Assembly: GCA_947074135.1 (NCBI GenBank)
Contig: CAMTOL010000142.1
Coordinates: 1-5,983, forward strand
Source: an uncultured Rikenellaceae bacterium
GTDB taxonomy: Bacteria; Bacteroidota; Bacteroidia; Bacteroidales; Rikenellaceae
Direction: 5' to 3'
DNA length: 5,983 nt
Shown here: one piece after another, positions 1 to 5,983 of the stretch
How positions within the stretch are numbered: position 1 is the stretch's first letter
Layout of the letters: each line of letters begins with the position of its first letter
Program-made: the position numbers and the translations under genes
The notes under the pieces: model-generated
Database searches by the model: none
What the model was told of the DNA's origin: nothing
What the model saw: the letters and a program-made list of their open reading frames with translations, nothing else

Positions 1-26
1 AATAAAGAAACCCGCGAATTAAGTAG

Positions 27-358
27 TTAAAAAGGTAATAGAGATGAAAACAATTTTGTAAGTTTTTCAGCCAAGCGGCTTTAGAAGTTGCTCCAACTGG
101 TTTATCAACAACTACCCCACCCTTCAAGAAAATTATGGTTGGAATATTGCGGATTCCAAATTCTGCTGCGATAGAGTCGTTAGTATCAACATCGCATTTT
201 CCAATGATCGCTTTGCCATCGTACTCCGTTGCCAACTCCTCAATCATTGGTCCAATCATACGGCAAGGTCCACACCATTCTGCCCAAAAATCAATAACAA
301 CCGGAAGTTCTGAAGACTTAATCTCGGCAAAGTTTGCCTCTGTAATTGCAAGTGCCAT
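27..358 (-). CDS. trxA: Thioredoxin, apparently frameshifted near its 3' end
   Basis: Cytoplasmic thiol-disulfide oxidoreductase that reduces protein disulfides and is itself recharged by thioredoxin reductase. Translating the minus strand from the ATG at 358 gives a typical thioredoxin fold: the active site WCGPC at residues 28-32 inside DFWAEWCGPCR, the cis-proline at P73 in RNIPT, and the GG and VGA turns near residues 80-90. An extra cysteine sits at residue 55. The match holds to W96 (base 71). After that the literal frame continues as an aromatic-rich, unthioredoxin-like tail and stays open to base 1. In the next frame, from base 68, the codons read EKLTKLFSSLLPF and stop at TAA 29-27. 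This resembles the usual C-terminal helix and would give about 110 residues, against a usual 105 or so. I therefore place the end at 27 and infer one missing base near 68-73, either a sequencing error or a real mutation. It lies downstream of dnaE on the same strand and has no clear promoter of its own. Confidence 0.88.
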
Positions 359-371
359 TTTTACTTTAATT

Positions 372-401
372 TTTTGAATTATTAATTATTTTGAATTATT
401 A
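372..401. repeat. 13-bp direct repeat in the trxA leader
   Basis: The 13-mer ttttgaattatta occurs at 372-384 and again at 389-401, a period of 17 bases. Both copies lie just upstream of the trxA ATG (358) in an extremely AT-rich stretch. They may be low-complexity slippage or may help keep the leader unstructured. A regulatory role is only a guess. Confidence 0.5.
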
Positions 402-465
402 TTATCAATTTATAATCGTTACTTTTTGAAAAAAGCAACCCAAATTTAACCTCTCCACAAGTTGC

Positions 466-477
466 GCAAAATTTTGC
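466..477. repeat. Perfect 12-bp palindrome after dnaE
   Basis: The sequence gcaaaattttgc is a perfect dyad, 22 bases past the dnaE stop codon. It overlaps a second small palindrome, ttgcgcaa, at 462-469. As an RNA hairpin it would be short, with a four-base loop and no U tract, so it is a poor intrinsic terminator. It could be a protein-binding dyad or chance in AT-rich DNA. No function is assigned. Confidence 0.4.
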
Positions 478-499
478 AGTAACAAACCACTCTAATTTA

Positions 500-3400
500 C
501 TAACTTATTCGATACTCTAGGTGGTGAGAGTCTAAAAACTCTATGAGCTCCTTACTTAATGACACCCGCATTGAGCGAGAGGTAAGTTTTGCTGTAACAT
601 CTTCTTCGTAATCGGTAACTACAACAACAAGTTTCAACGAACCTGTACACTGCTGGGCGACAGCCGAAAAATCGGCAATAAAGCTCTCTGTAATTGCGCT
701 AATAGGTAATAAAAAGCTCAACTCTTTAATATCTTCGTCCATAACCTTACTTAGCAGCTTGATTGACGAAATATTTGTATCTAGCCCATCTCCATAACGT
801 CGTGGTTCGACCTTAACACGCATCATCACATAACTTTGTGGTTGCACCAACGCTCGTTTTTCCTCCCATTCGTTACTAAAAATCATAAATTCGTGGCTTC
901 CCGAAAAGTCTTCGATAGTAAACTTACCAAAAGGCTTACCATTCTTGTTTGTGAGGTGCTGAACTTTGGTAATCATACCTCCAATAACCATTTCTCGACC
1001 TTTATTAGCCTCCAAATCTTCGAGTTCACTAGCTGTTGCGTTACAGTAATTTTCAATCAATATTCTATAATCGTCAAGCGGGTGACCTGAGAGGTAAATA
1101 CCAATAACTTCGCGTTCTTTGTCCAACATCTCGAGTTTCCCCCACCCTTCGCCTTCCGAAAGTTTAGGCATTTCTGGTTTCTTGACCATCACGCTTAACG
1201 ACAAATCGCCAAACAAAGAGTTTTGAGAGCTTAATTTATCTGACTGAATCTGTGCGCCGTAACGAATCAAAACTTCAATAAAATTGGCTCCATTTTTACC
1301 ATCGCCACAAGGTGCAAAAAACGAAGCTCTCTCTCCATCGTAGAGTCCATCAAAAGCTCCCGATACCACCAAACACTCCATCGCTTTTTTGTTGACTGCC
1401 GTTAGATTCACACGCTCTACAAAGTCATAAATATCCTTAAATTTACCATTTGCTCTACGCTCGCTCACAATAGCCTCAACTGCTCCTTCGCCAACGCCTT
1501 TAATACCAGCCATACCAAAACGGATATTATGTTCCGAATCCACCGCAAAACGAGCATAGGAGTAGTTGACCGAAGGACCTAGTACAGCCGCACCCATTCG
1601 TCGGCACTCGTCCATAAAGAAGCTAATCTTTTTGATATCGTTTAGGTTGCGACTCAATACAGCCGCCATATACTCGCTTGGATAGTGCGCCTTGAGGTAA
1701 GCTGTTTGATACGACACATAGGCATAGCAAGTCGAATGCGATTTATTGAAAGCATACTCAGCAAACGCCTCCCAGTCCGTCCAAATTTTTTCACACACAT
1801 TAGCTGGATGCCCCTTTGCACCTGCTCCCGCAATAAAGAGTGGCTTCATCTTGTCGAGCACAGCACGTTGCTTCTTACCCATCGCCTTACGCAGTGTATC
1901 GGCCTGACCCTTGGTAAAGTCCGCCAACACTTGCGAAAGTATCATCACCTGCTCCTGATAAACCGTAATACCGTAAGTCTCCTTTAGCACACCCTCCATT
2001 TCAGGTAGGTCGTAAGTAATAGGCTCTCGTCCGTGCTTACGAGCAATAAAGTTTGGTATATACTCCATCGGACCTGGGCGATAGAGAGCATTCATTGCAA
2101 TAAGGTCCTCAAATCGGTTCGGCTGCAAAGAACGTAAGTGTTTCTTCATTCCTGGCGACTCGAACTGGAACAGTCCAGTCGTATCTCCGGCACTATAGGT
2201 TTCGAACGTCTTTTTATCGTCTAATGGTATAGAATCAATATCAATCTCTATGCCGTGCGATAGTTTAACATTCTCCACAGCATCTTGAATAATAGAGAGC
2301 GTTTTAAGCCCTAAAAAGTCCATCTTAAGCAGTCCAGCATCTTCGACCAAACTACCCTCGTACTGCACAATATAGAGCTCAATGCCCTTAACTGCCGACA
2401 TCGGCACATAGTTCTCCAAGTCGTCCTTGCCAATAATTACACCACAGGCGTGTACCCCAGTTTGGCGCACCGTTCCTTCGAGTTTTTCGGCATAACGCAG
2501 TGTATCTCGTATCAGAGGGTTTTGACTCTCTTTCTCTTGCTCCAACTCTGGTACCTCTTTAAACGCTTTTGCGAGTGTTGTCCCTGGCGCGTCTGGCACC
2601 AGTTTTGCCAAACGATTACTTTGAGTCAAGTCCAATTTCTGCACGCGAGCAACGTCCTTTATCGAACTTTTAGCAGCCATTGTACCAAAAGTCACAATGT
2701 GCGCCACACGCTTCTGCCCATATTTTTCGACTACATAGTGCAAAACCTTTTCACGCCCATCATCGTCAAAGTCAATATCGACATCGGGCATTGAGATACG
2801 TTCAGGATTAAGGAAACGCTCAAAAAGCAGTCCATATTTGAGTGGGTCGATATTAGTAATCCCAAGCGTATAGGCAACCACCGAACCAGCAGCCGAACCA
2901 CGACCCGGTCCAACCGAAACACCCATCTCACGAGCCGCCTTGATAAAGTCCCATACAATAAGGAAATAGCCAGGAAAACCCATCCTCTCTACCGTTGCCA
3001 ACTCAAAAGCGAGTCGCTCTTCGACCTCTTGCGAGAGCGGCACTCCATAACGTTTTTCAGCTCCTTTTCGTGAGATATACTCTAAATATTGTTGTTGACG
3101 AGCCTTATTTGTCGCCTCTTCTAAATCCGTCTTATCGCCACTCTCCTCCCTCTCCTTGCTGAGCGCAGCCTCAATACGAGCCTCATCGAAAACAAAATCA
3201 TCGGGCAACGGAAAGTTCGGCATAAAAGGCTTCTCAGATAGAGAATACTCCTCTATCTTATCTACTATCTCTTGGGTGTTACTAACAGCATCGGGATAAG
3301 TGTCGCCAAAGAGCGCCATCATCTCGTCGTAGCTTTTCAGCCACTCTTGAGTAGTGTAGCGCATACGATTAGGGTCATCCAAATCCTTGCCTGTACTCAA

Positions 3401-4081
3401 ACAAATCAACCTATCGTGGGCTTCAGCATCATCTTGGGCAACATAGTGAACATCGTTCGATGCAATATATTTAATACCAAACTGCGCTGCATAACGCGCC
3501 AACTCACGATTTACTTTTACTTGGTTATGAAAAACCTTTTCATCGGTTCGTGGATTACCGCTAGGATGCAGCTGCATTTCGAGATAGAAATCATCGCCAA
3601 ATAGGTTTTTATAGAACTCAATAGCCTCGATGGTCTTAGCCTCGTTGCCATCCATTATAAAACCTTGAATCTCGCCACCCAAACAAGCCGAACAACAAAT
3701 CAATCCCTCGTGATACTTTGTCAACAACTCTTTATCGATTCGAGGGTTATAGTAGTATCCTTCGGTAAAACCATAAGAAACCATACGTATTAGGTTCTTA
3801 TATCCCGTTTTGTTTTTAGCAAGGAGTATTAAGTGGTCGCCACGGTCACTCTTTTCGTGACGCGAACCAATGGCAACATAGACCTCGCAACCTAGAATCG
3901 GTTTAATGCCATTCTTTGTCGCTTCGCCGTGAAACTCCTTTACACCATACATATTACCGTGATCGGTAATAGCCAGTGCCTCCATACCTAACTCTTTGGC
4001 ACGAGCAACCAATTTCTTTACTGGTGCTTGTCCGTCGAGAATTGAATAGAAAGAGTGAGTATGTAGGTGTGTAAATTTCAT
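500..4081 (-). CDS. dnaE: DNA polymerase III alpha subunit (replicative, with PHP domain)
   Basis: Catalytic subunit of the chromosomal replicase, extending primers with dNTPs while tethered to the beta clamp. The protein is 1193 aa (E. coli about 1160). Domain order: N-terminal PHP domain, about 3-215, starting THLHTHS; polymerase core with GPGRGSAAGS at 391-400; catalytic aspartates D435 and D437 in PDVDIDFDD, with the third at D588 in KMDFLGL; helix-hairpin-helix GIKGVGEGA at 859-867; a beta-clamp motif QNSLF at 953-957; and an OB-fold at about 1030-1110. The PHP metal ligands look complete (H7, H9, D16, H41, E66, H83, C133, D210, H212). An acidic, charged stretch lies at about 300-330. 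The frame is open 48 codons further upstream, but I chose the ATG at 4081. The family homology begins there (MKFTHLHTHS), the upstream residues are not DnaE-like, and a -7 promoter element lies inside that extension. The clamp motif and full length fit the main replicase rather than an error-prone DnaE2. Confidence 0.97.
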   Translation of the reverse strand: MKFTHLHTHSFYSILDGQAPVKKLVARAKELGMEALAITDHGNMYGVKEFHGEATKNGIKPILGCEVYVAIGSRHEKSDRGDHLILLAKNKTGYKNLIRMVSYGFTEGYYYNPRIDKELLTKYHEGLICCSACLGGEIQGFIMDGNEAKTIEAIEFYKNLFGDDFYLEMQLHPSGNPRTDEKVFHNQVKVNRELARYAAQFGIKYIASNDVHYVAQDDAEAHDRLICLSTGKDLDDPNRMRYTTQEWLKSYDEMMALFGDTYPDAVSNTQEIVDKIEEYSLSEKPFMPNFPLPDDFVFDEARIEAALSKEREESGDKTDLEEATNKARQQQYLEYISRKGAEKRYGVPLSQEVEERLAFELATVERMGFPGYFLIVWDFIKAAREMGVSVGPGRGSAAGSVVAYTLGITNIDPLKYGLLFERFLNPERISMPDVDIDFDDDGREKVLHYVVEKYGQKRVAHIVTFGTMAAKSSIKDVARVQKLDLTQSNRLAKLVPDAPGTTLAKAFKEVPELEQEKESQNPLIRDTLRYAEKLEGTVRQTGVHACGVIIGKDDLENYVPMSAVKGIELYIVQYEGSLVEDAGLLKMDFLGLKTLSIIQDAVENVKLSHGIEIDIDSIPLDDKKTFETYSAGDTTGLFQFESPGMKKHLRSLQPNRFEDLIAMNALYRPGPMEYIPNFIARKHGREPITYDLPEMEGVLKETYGITVYQEQVMILSQVLADFTKGQADTLRKAMGKKQRAVLDKMKPLFIAGAGAKGHPANVCEKIWTDWEAFAEYAFNKSHSTCYAYVSYQTAYLKAHYPSEYMAAVLSRNLNDIKKISFFMDECRRMGAAVLGPSVNYSYARFAVDSEHNIRFGMAGIKGVGEGAVEAIVSERRANGKFKDIYDFVERVNLTAVNKKAMECLVVSGAFDGLYDGERASFFAPCGDGKNGANFIEVLIRYGAQIQSDKLSSQNSLFGDLSLSVMVKKPEMPKLSEGEGWGKLEMLDKEREVIGIYLSGHPLDDYRILIENYCNATASELEDLEANKGREMVIGGMITKVQHLTNKNGKPFGKFTIEDFSGSHEFMIFSNEWEEKRALVQPQSYVMMRVKVEPRRYGDGLDTNISSIKLLSKVMDEDIKELSFLLPISAITESFIADFSAVAQQCTGSLKLVVVVTDYEEDVTAKLTSRSMRVSLSKELIEFLDSHHLEYRIS

Positions 4082-4092
4082 TTTTCGTTTTG

Positions 4093-4124
4093 TTGTGCAA
4101 ATATACCATTTTTTGTTATCTTTA
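4093..4124 (+). promoter_or_regulatory. Candidate promoter for the PRiA4-like gene
   Basis: TTG at 4093-4095 and TATCTTTA at 4117-4124 are separated by 21 bases, close to the usual spacing of the Bacteroidota -33 (TTTG) and -7 (TAnnTTTG) elements. The -7 box has one mismatch, A for the final G. The predicted start near 4130 would leave a leader of about 75-80 bases before the ATG at 4208. The element is interleaved with the opposing dnaE -7 box. Confidence 0.28.
4098..4105 (-). promoter_or_regulatory. Candidate dnaE promoter, -7 element
   Basis: On the minus strand this reads TATATTTG, an exact match to the Bacteroidota sigma-A -7 consensus TAnnTTTG. It ends 16 bases before the dnaE ATG, so transcription would start roughly 10 bases upstream of the start codon and give a very short leader. 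I see no good -33 TTTG element at the expected distance upstream, so the call rests on one box and its position. Confidence 0.45.
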
Positions 4125-4207
4125 CGCCTACATTTTACTTCATTTTTAAGCATCTTATCAACACACAGAGCTAACAAACTGAATATTAAGAATAAAAAAA
4201 AACAACT

Positions 4208-4666
4208 ATGAAGATGATTTATCAATACAGAGTACTAAGCGATGAGGTCGAAGATTTTGCATTAGATATCGAAGCCCCATACGATATGAAACTGAGCGAT
4301 TTCAACGATTATCTAATGCAGCAATTGGACTACGACCCATCAATGCTATGTTCAATCTTCTGCTCTGATTCTCAGTGGGAGAAACTACAGGAGTACACCT
4401 CGTTTGATATGGGCATCAGCGATGGAGATTTCGAATTTGCGCTTAGCGATGAGTCTGATGCACCTCAATCTATGAGCAACGTTACGCTTGACGATGTTAC
4501 ACCCGAAAAGTTTGATAGATTGGTATTTGTATTCGACCCTATTTCGGAACGGCAGTTATATATCGAGTTGTTGCAGCCGCTCAAAGTTGAAGATGGCGTT
4601 GTGTACCCAAGAGTTATAGCCAAAAACGGCACTCCTCCACCACAAATCACCGACTTCGAGTTGTAA
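4208..4666 (+). CDS. PRiA4 ORF3-like family protein, small acidic, function unknown
   Basis: A 152-residue, strongly acidic protein without signal peptide or membrane segment, so probably cytoplasmic. It resembles the Bacteroidales branch of the plasmid pRiA4b ORF-3-like family, also labelled 'IS1096 element passenger TnpR'. Supporting features are the N-terminal strand IYQYRVLSDEVEDF, a helix with a WEK segment near residues 57-59, the core LVFVFDPISERQLYIEL at 105-121, and a C-terminal NGTPPPQ at 140-146. Residues 67-100 are mostly Asp, Glu and Ser and may be flexible. The family name comes from occurrence on a plasmid and an insertion sequence. It does not imply recombinase activity, and no transposon ends are visible here. 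The start at 4208 follows an A-rich tract (4194-4202). The second Met, two codons on, is an equally possible start. It diverges from dnaE and precedes miaA by 226 bases. I recall similar genes next to miaA in other Bacteroidales, which I could not check here. Confidence 0.8.
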   Translation: MKMIYQYRVLSDEVEDFALDIEAPYDMKLSDFNDYLMQQLDYDPSMLCSIFCSDSQWEKLQEYTSFDMGISDGDFEFALSDESDAPQSMSNVTLDDVTPEKFDRLVFVFDPISERQLYIELLQPLKVEDGVVYPRVIAKNGTPPPQITDFEL

Positions 4667-4724
4667 CATAAATAAGACTTACTGTAACAAAAGGAGAGTG
4701 GCTTGAAGTTTACGTTGTGACATT

Positions 4725-4741
4725 AACCAGATCAACTGGTT
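4725..4741. repeat. Small inverted repeat in the intergenic spacer
   Basis: AACCAG and CTGGTT pair perfectly around a five-base loop, 58 bases past the stop of the PRiA4-like gene. No T tract follows, so it is not a convincing terminator. Between 4667 and 4823 I see no coding frame with a credible start and no RNA gene. Confidence 0.35.
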
Positions 4742-4823
4742 CTGAGAATCGTCCACTAAACTTAGGGAATCGAAAAGCTATACATTTAAATTGATAGAAT
4801 AACAACGCATATCACGTTTACTA

Positions 4824-4867
4824 AACAAAGGGCAAAATATAGTCACTAGATATGTTTGCCCTTTGTT
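4824..4867 (+). terminator. 13-bp inverted repeat, probable terminator before miaA
   Basis: AACAAAGGGCAAA (4824-4836) and TTTGCCCTTTGTT (4855-4867) are perfect reverse complements separated by 18 bases. The loop can partly pair further (atat with atat, ag with ct). The GC-containing centre, the A-rich left arm and the T-rich right arm running into TTATTT resemble a bidirectional intrinsic terminator, although there is no long uninterrupted U tract. It would end transcription from the PRiA4-like gene about 160 bases after its stop. An attenuator or a protein-binding site are alternatives. Confidence 0.55.
4851..4858 (+). promoter_or_regulatory. Candidate miaA promoter, -7 element
   Basis: TATGTTTG matches the Bacteroidota -7 consensus TAnnTTTG exactly. 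It would place the transcription start near 4863, about 30 bases before the miaA ATG. Its last four bases belong to the right arm of the inverted repeat. No clear -33 TTTG is present about 20 bases upstream, which lowers confidence. Confidence 0.35.
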
Positions 4868-4892
4868 ATTTAAAGTACTAAAAAAACACGAA

Positions 4893-5795
4893 ATGGGAAA
4901 AATAGTAGTAGTTCAGGGTCCCACAGCGTCGGGCAAAAGCGCAGTTGCAGTACGAATTGCAGCTCACTACTCCGTTCCCATTATTAGTGCCGACTCTCGT
5001 CAATTCTACAAAGAGATGGCAATTGGTACAGCCGTACCAACAAACGAAGAACTGAAAACCGCAAAACACTACTTTATTCAAGACCGCAGCATTACCCAAC
5101 CGCTCTCTGCTGGCGGGTTCGAACAAGAGGCAGTCGAACTAATAGAAAAATTGGACAAAAATAGCGCCCAGAACCAGATTATTGGAGTTGTAGCTGGTGG
5201 ATCGGGACTATATGTCGATGCTCTACTATATGGCTTAGACCCACTACCTAGTAGCGAAAAGGTCAGAGAGGAGTTAAATACTGTGCTCGAAAATGATGGA
5301 CTTGAAGTCCTGGTCGAAGCTCTAAGAATGGCCGACCCCGCTTACTATAATATAGTAGATAAAAGCAATCCACAACGTGTAATTCGAGCGCTCGAGGTTT
5401 GCCGTACAAGCGGTATGCCCTACTCCAATTTGCGAAGCGGCAGAAATTCGATTCGTAGCTTTGGAGCTATCAAAATTATTACAGATATGCCTCGCGAAGA
5501 GCTTTATAGTCGTATCGAACGAAGGGTCGATGAGATGATTGAACAAGGACTCGAAGATGAGGCTAGAAGCGTTCATCAGTTTGCTCATTTGAGTTCGCTA
5601 CAAACTGTAGGTTACAGCGAAATGTTTGACTATTTCGACGGAAAAACCACGCTTGAAAGAGCTATTGAGCTTATTAAACAACACACCCGTAACTACGCAA
5701 AACGACAAATTACGTGGCTCAGACGCGATAACCTAACACAAAGGTTCGACCCAAAAAATTTCGATTCAATAATCAACCACATTAACAACTCTTAA
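4893..5795 (+). CDS. miaA: tRNA dimethylallyltransferase (A37 prenylation)
   Basis: Transfers a dimethylallyl group from DMAPP to N6 of adenosine 37 in tRNAs that read codons beginning with U, forming i6A, which stabilises codon pairing. The protein is 300 aa, normal for the family. Motifs in order: P-loop GPTASGKS at 9-16; ISADSRQFY at 31-39, with the catalytic-type Asp at D34; GTAVPT at 45-50; AGGSGLY at 101-107, with Ser in place of the Thr of E. coli GGT; NPQRVIRALEV at 159-169; RVDEMIEQGL at 211-220; VGYSE at 239-243; and the C-terminal YAKRQITWLRR at 268-278. The ATG at 4893 gives the standard MGKIVVVQGPTASGKS start. An in-frame TTG at 4863 would add ten residues but lies in the hairpin arm, at the predicted transcription start, so I rejected it. 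The next gene begins ten bases after the stop and is probably cotranscribed. Confidence 0.97.
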   Translation: MGKIVVVQGPTASGKSAVAVRIAAHYSVPIISADSRQFYKEMAIGTAVPTNEELKTAKHYFIQDRSITQPLSAGGFEQEAVELIEKLDKNSAQNQIIGVVAGGSGLYVDALLYGLDPLPSSEKVREELNTVLENDGLEVLVEALRMADPAYYNIVDKSNPQRVIRALEVCRTSGMPYSNLRSGRNSIRSFGAIKIITDMPREELYSRIERRVDEMIEQGLEDEARSVHQFAHLSSLQTVGYSEMFDYFDGKTTLERAIELIKQHTRNYAKRQITWLRRDNLTQRFDPKNFDSIINHINNS

Positions 5796-5805
5796 TTAAA
5801 ATATA

Positions 5806-5983
5806 GTGGGAATTTTAAAACTACTTTTCTCTAACAGACCTAAGAAAACACCTATTGTAAGGGTTAACAAAAAGCTTCTACTTGCCGGAAATATCTACAG
5901 CATAAAACTCGAGAGCGCATCGAGACACTACTGCAACATGAGTGAAAACACAATCATACTCGGACTCAAAGAGATTCTCTGCG
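5806..5983 (+). CDS. Unidentified protein, N-terminal part only
   Basis: A frame open from the GTG at 5806 to the window edge, 59 codons, with an in-frame stop at 5797-5799 just upstream. GTG is the only common start near the miaA end. The next in-frame ATG is at 5938 (residue 45). The short spacing of ten bases suggests cotranscription with miaA. The visible peptide begins VGILKLLFSNRPKKTP, then a predicted strand pair LLLAGNIYSIKLES and NTIILGL. There is no signal peptide or clear membrane helix; the first ten residues are only mildly hydrophobic. The pattern of a short strand, a basic residue and then NxIIL is loosely like the start of YgjP/DUF45-type metallopeptidases. The diagnostic HExxH would lie outside the window, so I do not assign a function. 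Confidence 0.6.
   Translation, partial: MGILKLLFSNRPKKTPIVRVNKKLLLAGNIYSIKLESASRHYCNMSENTIILGLKEILC

Noticed and set aside
135..377. 80-codon plus-strand frame over trxA
   Set aside because: It is antisense to the thioredoxin coding sequence with its WCGPC active site. It has no recognisable protein features.
2450..2958. Open frames on both strands inside dnaE
   Set aside because: They overlap the highly conserved polymerase core in other frames and show no family features. They are shadows of the dnaE codons.
4155..4163. DnaA-box-like TTATCAACA upstream of the PRiA4-like gene
   Set aside because: It has one mismatch to TTATNCACA and stands alone. The same nine bases occur inside trxA (near 102-110), so chance is the simpler explanation.
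4082..4225. In-frame 48-codon N-terminal extension of dnaE beginning at 4225
   Set aside because: The extension is hydrophobic and then lysine-rich, unlike DnaE. It overlaps the start of the divergent gene and contains the likely dnaE promoter. Family homology starts at the ATG at 4081.
4208..4666. Reading the PRiA4-like gene as evidence of an insertion sequence or resolvase
   Set aside because: The 'TnpR passenger' label is historical. There is no transposase, terminal inverted repeat or target duplication in the window, and no serine-recombinase motif in the protein.
4740..4785. Possible tRNA fragment on the minus strand (TTCGATTCCC, like a T-arm)
   Set aside because: No acceptor, D or anticodon stems could be paired around it.
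4863..4892. TTG start adding ten residues to MiaA
   Set aside because: It lies in the hairpin arm and at the predicted transcription start. The ATG at 4893 gives the standard MiaA N-terminus.

Overview
The window reads as ordinary chromosomal DNA from a member of the Bacteroidota, most likely the order Bacteroidales. This rests on three things: AT-rich spacers without strong Shine-Dalgarno sequences, start regions carrying the TAnnTTTG type of -7 promoter element, and proteins (thioredoxin, DnaE, a PRiA4 ORF3-like protein, MiaA) that resemble Bacteroidales versions. The genus cannot be fixed from the sequence alone.

Layout. The left two thirds are on the minus strand. A replicative DNA polymerase III alpha subunit gene (dnaE, 4081 to 500) is followed, after a 141-base AT-rich spacer, by a thioredoxin gene (trxA, start at 358). 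The trxA frame appears to be disrupted near its 3' end, close to base 71. The right third is on the plus strand: a small acidic protein of the PRiA4 ORF3-like family (4208-4666), a 226-base spacer with a perfect 13-bp inverted repeat, miaA (tRNA dimethylallyltransferase, 4893-5795), and the start of an unidentified gene (from a GTG at 5806) that runs off the window.

dnaE and the PRiA4-like gene diverge from a 126-base region that seems to hold two back-to-back, interleaved promoters. The miaA promoter candidate overlaps the right arm of the inverted repeat, so one short segment may both end transcription from upstream and start miaA transcription.

Functionally these are housekeeping genes: chromosome replication, thiol-disulfide redox control and tRNA modification at A37, plus one small protein of unknown role and one unknown. 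I see no mobile element, CRISPR array, RNA gene, toxin-antitoxin pair or defence system, and nothing that supports a new multi-gene system. The points most worth checking are the trxA frame disruption, the hairpin/promoter overlap before miaA, and the apparently complete PHP metal site in DnaE, which suggests built-in proofreading.
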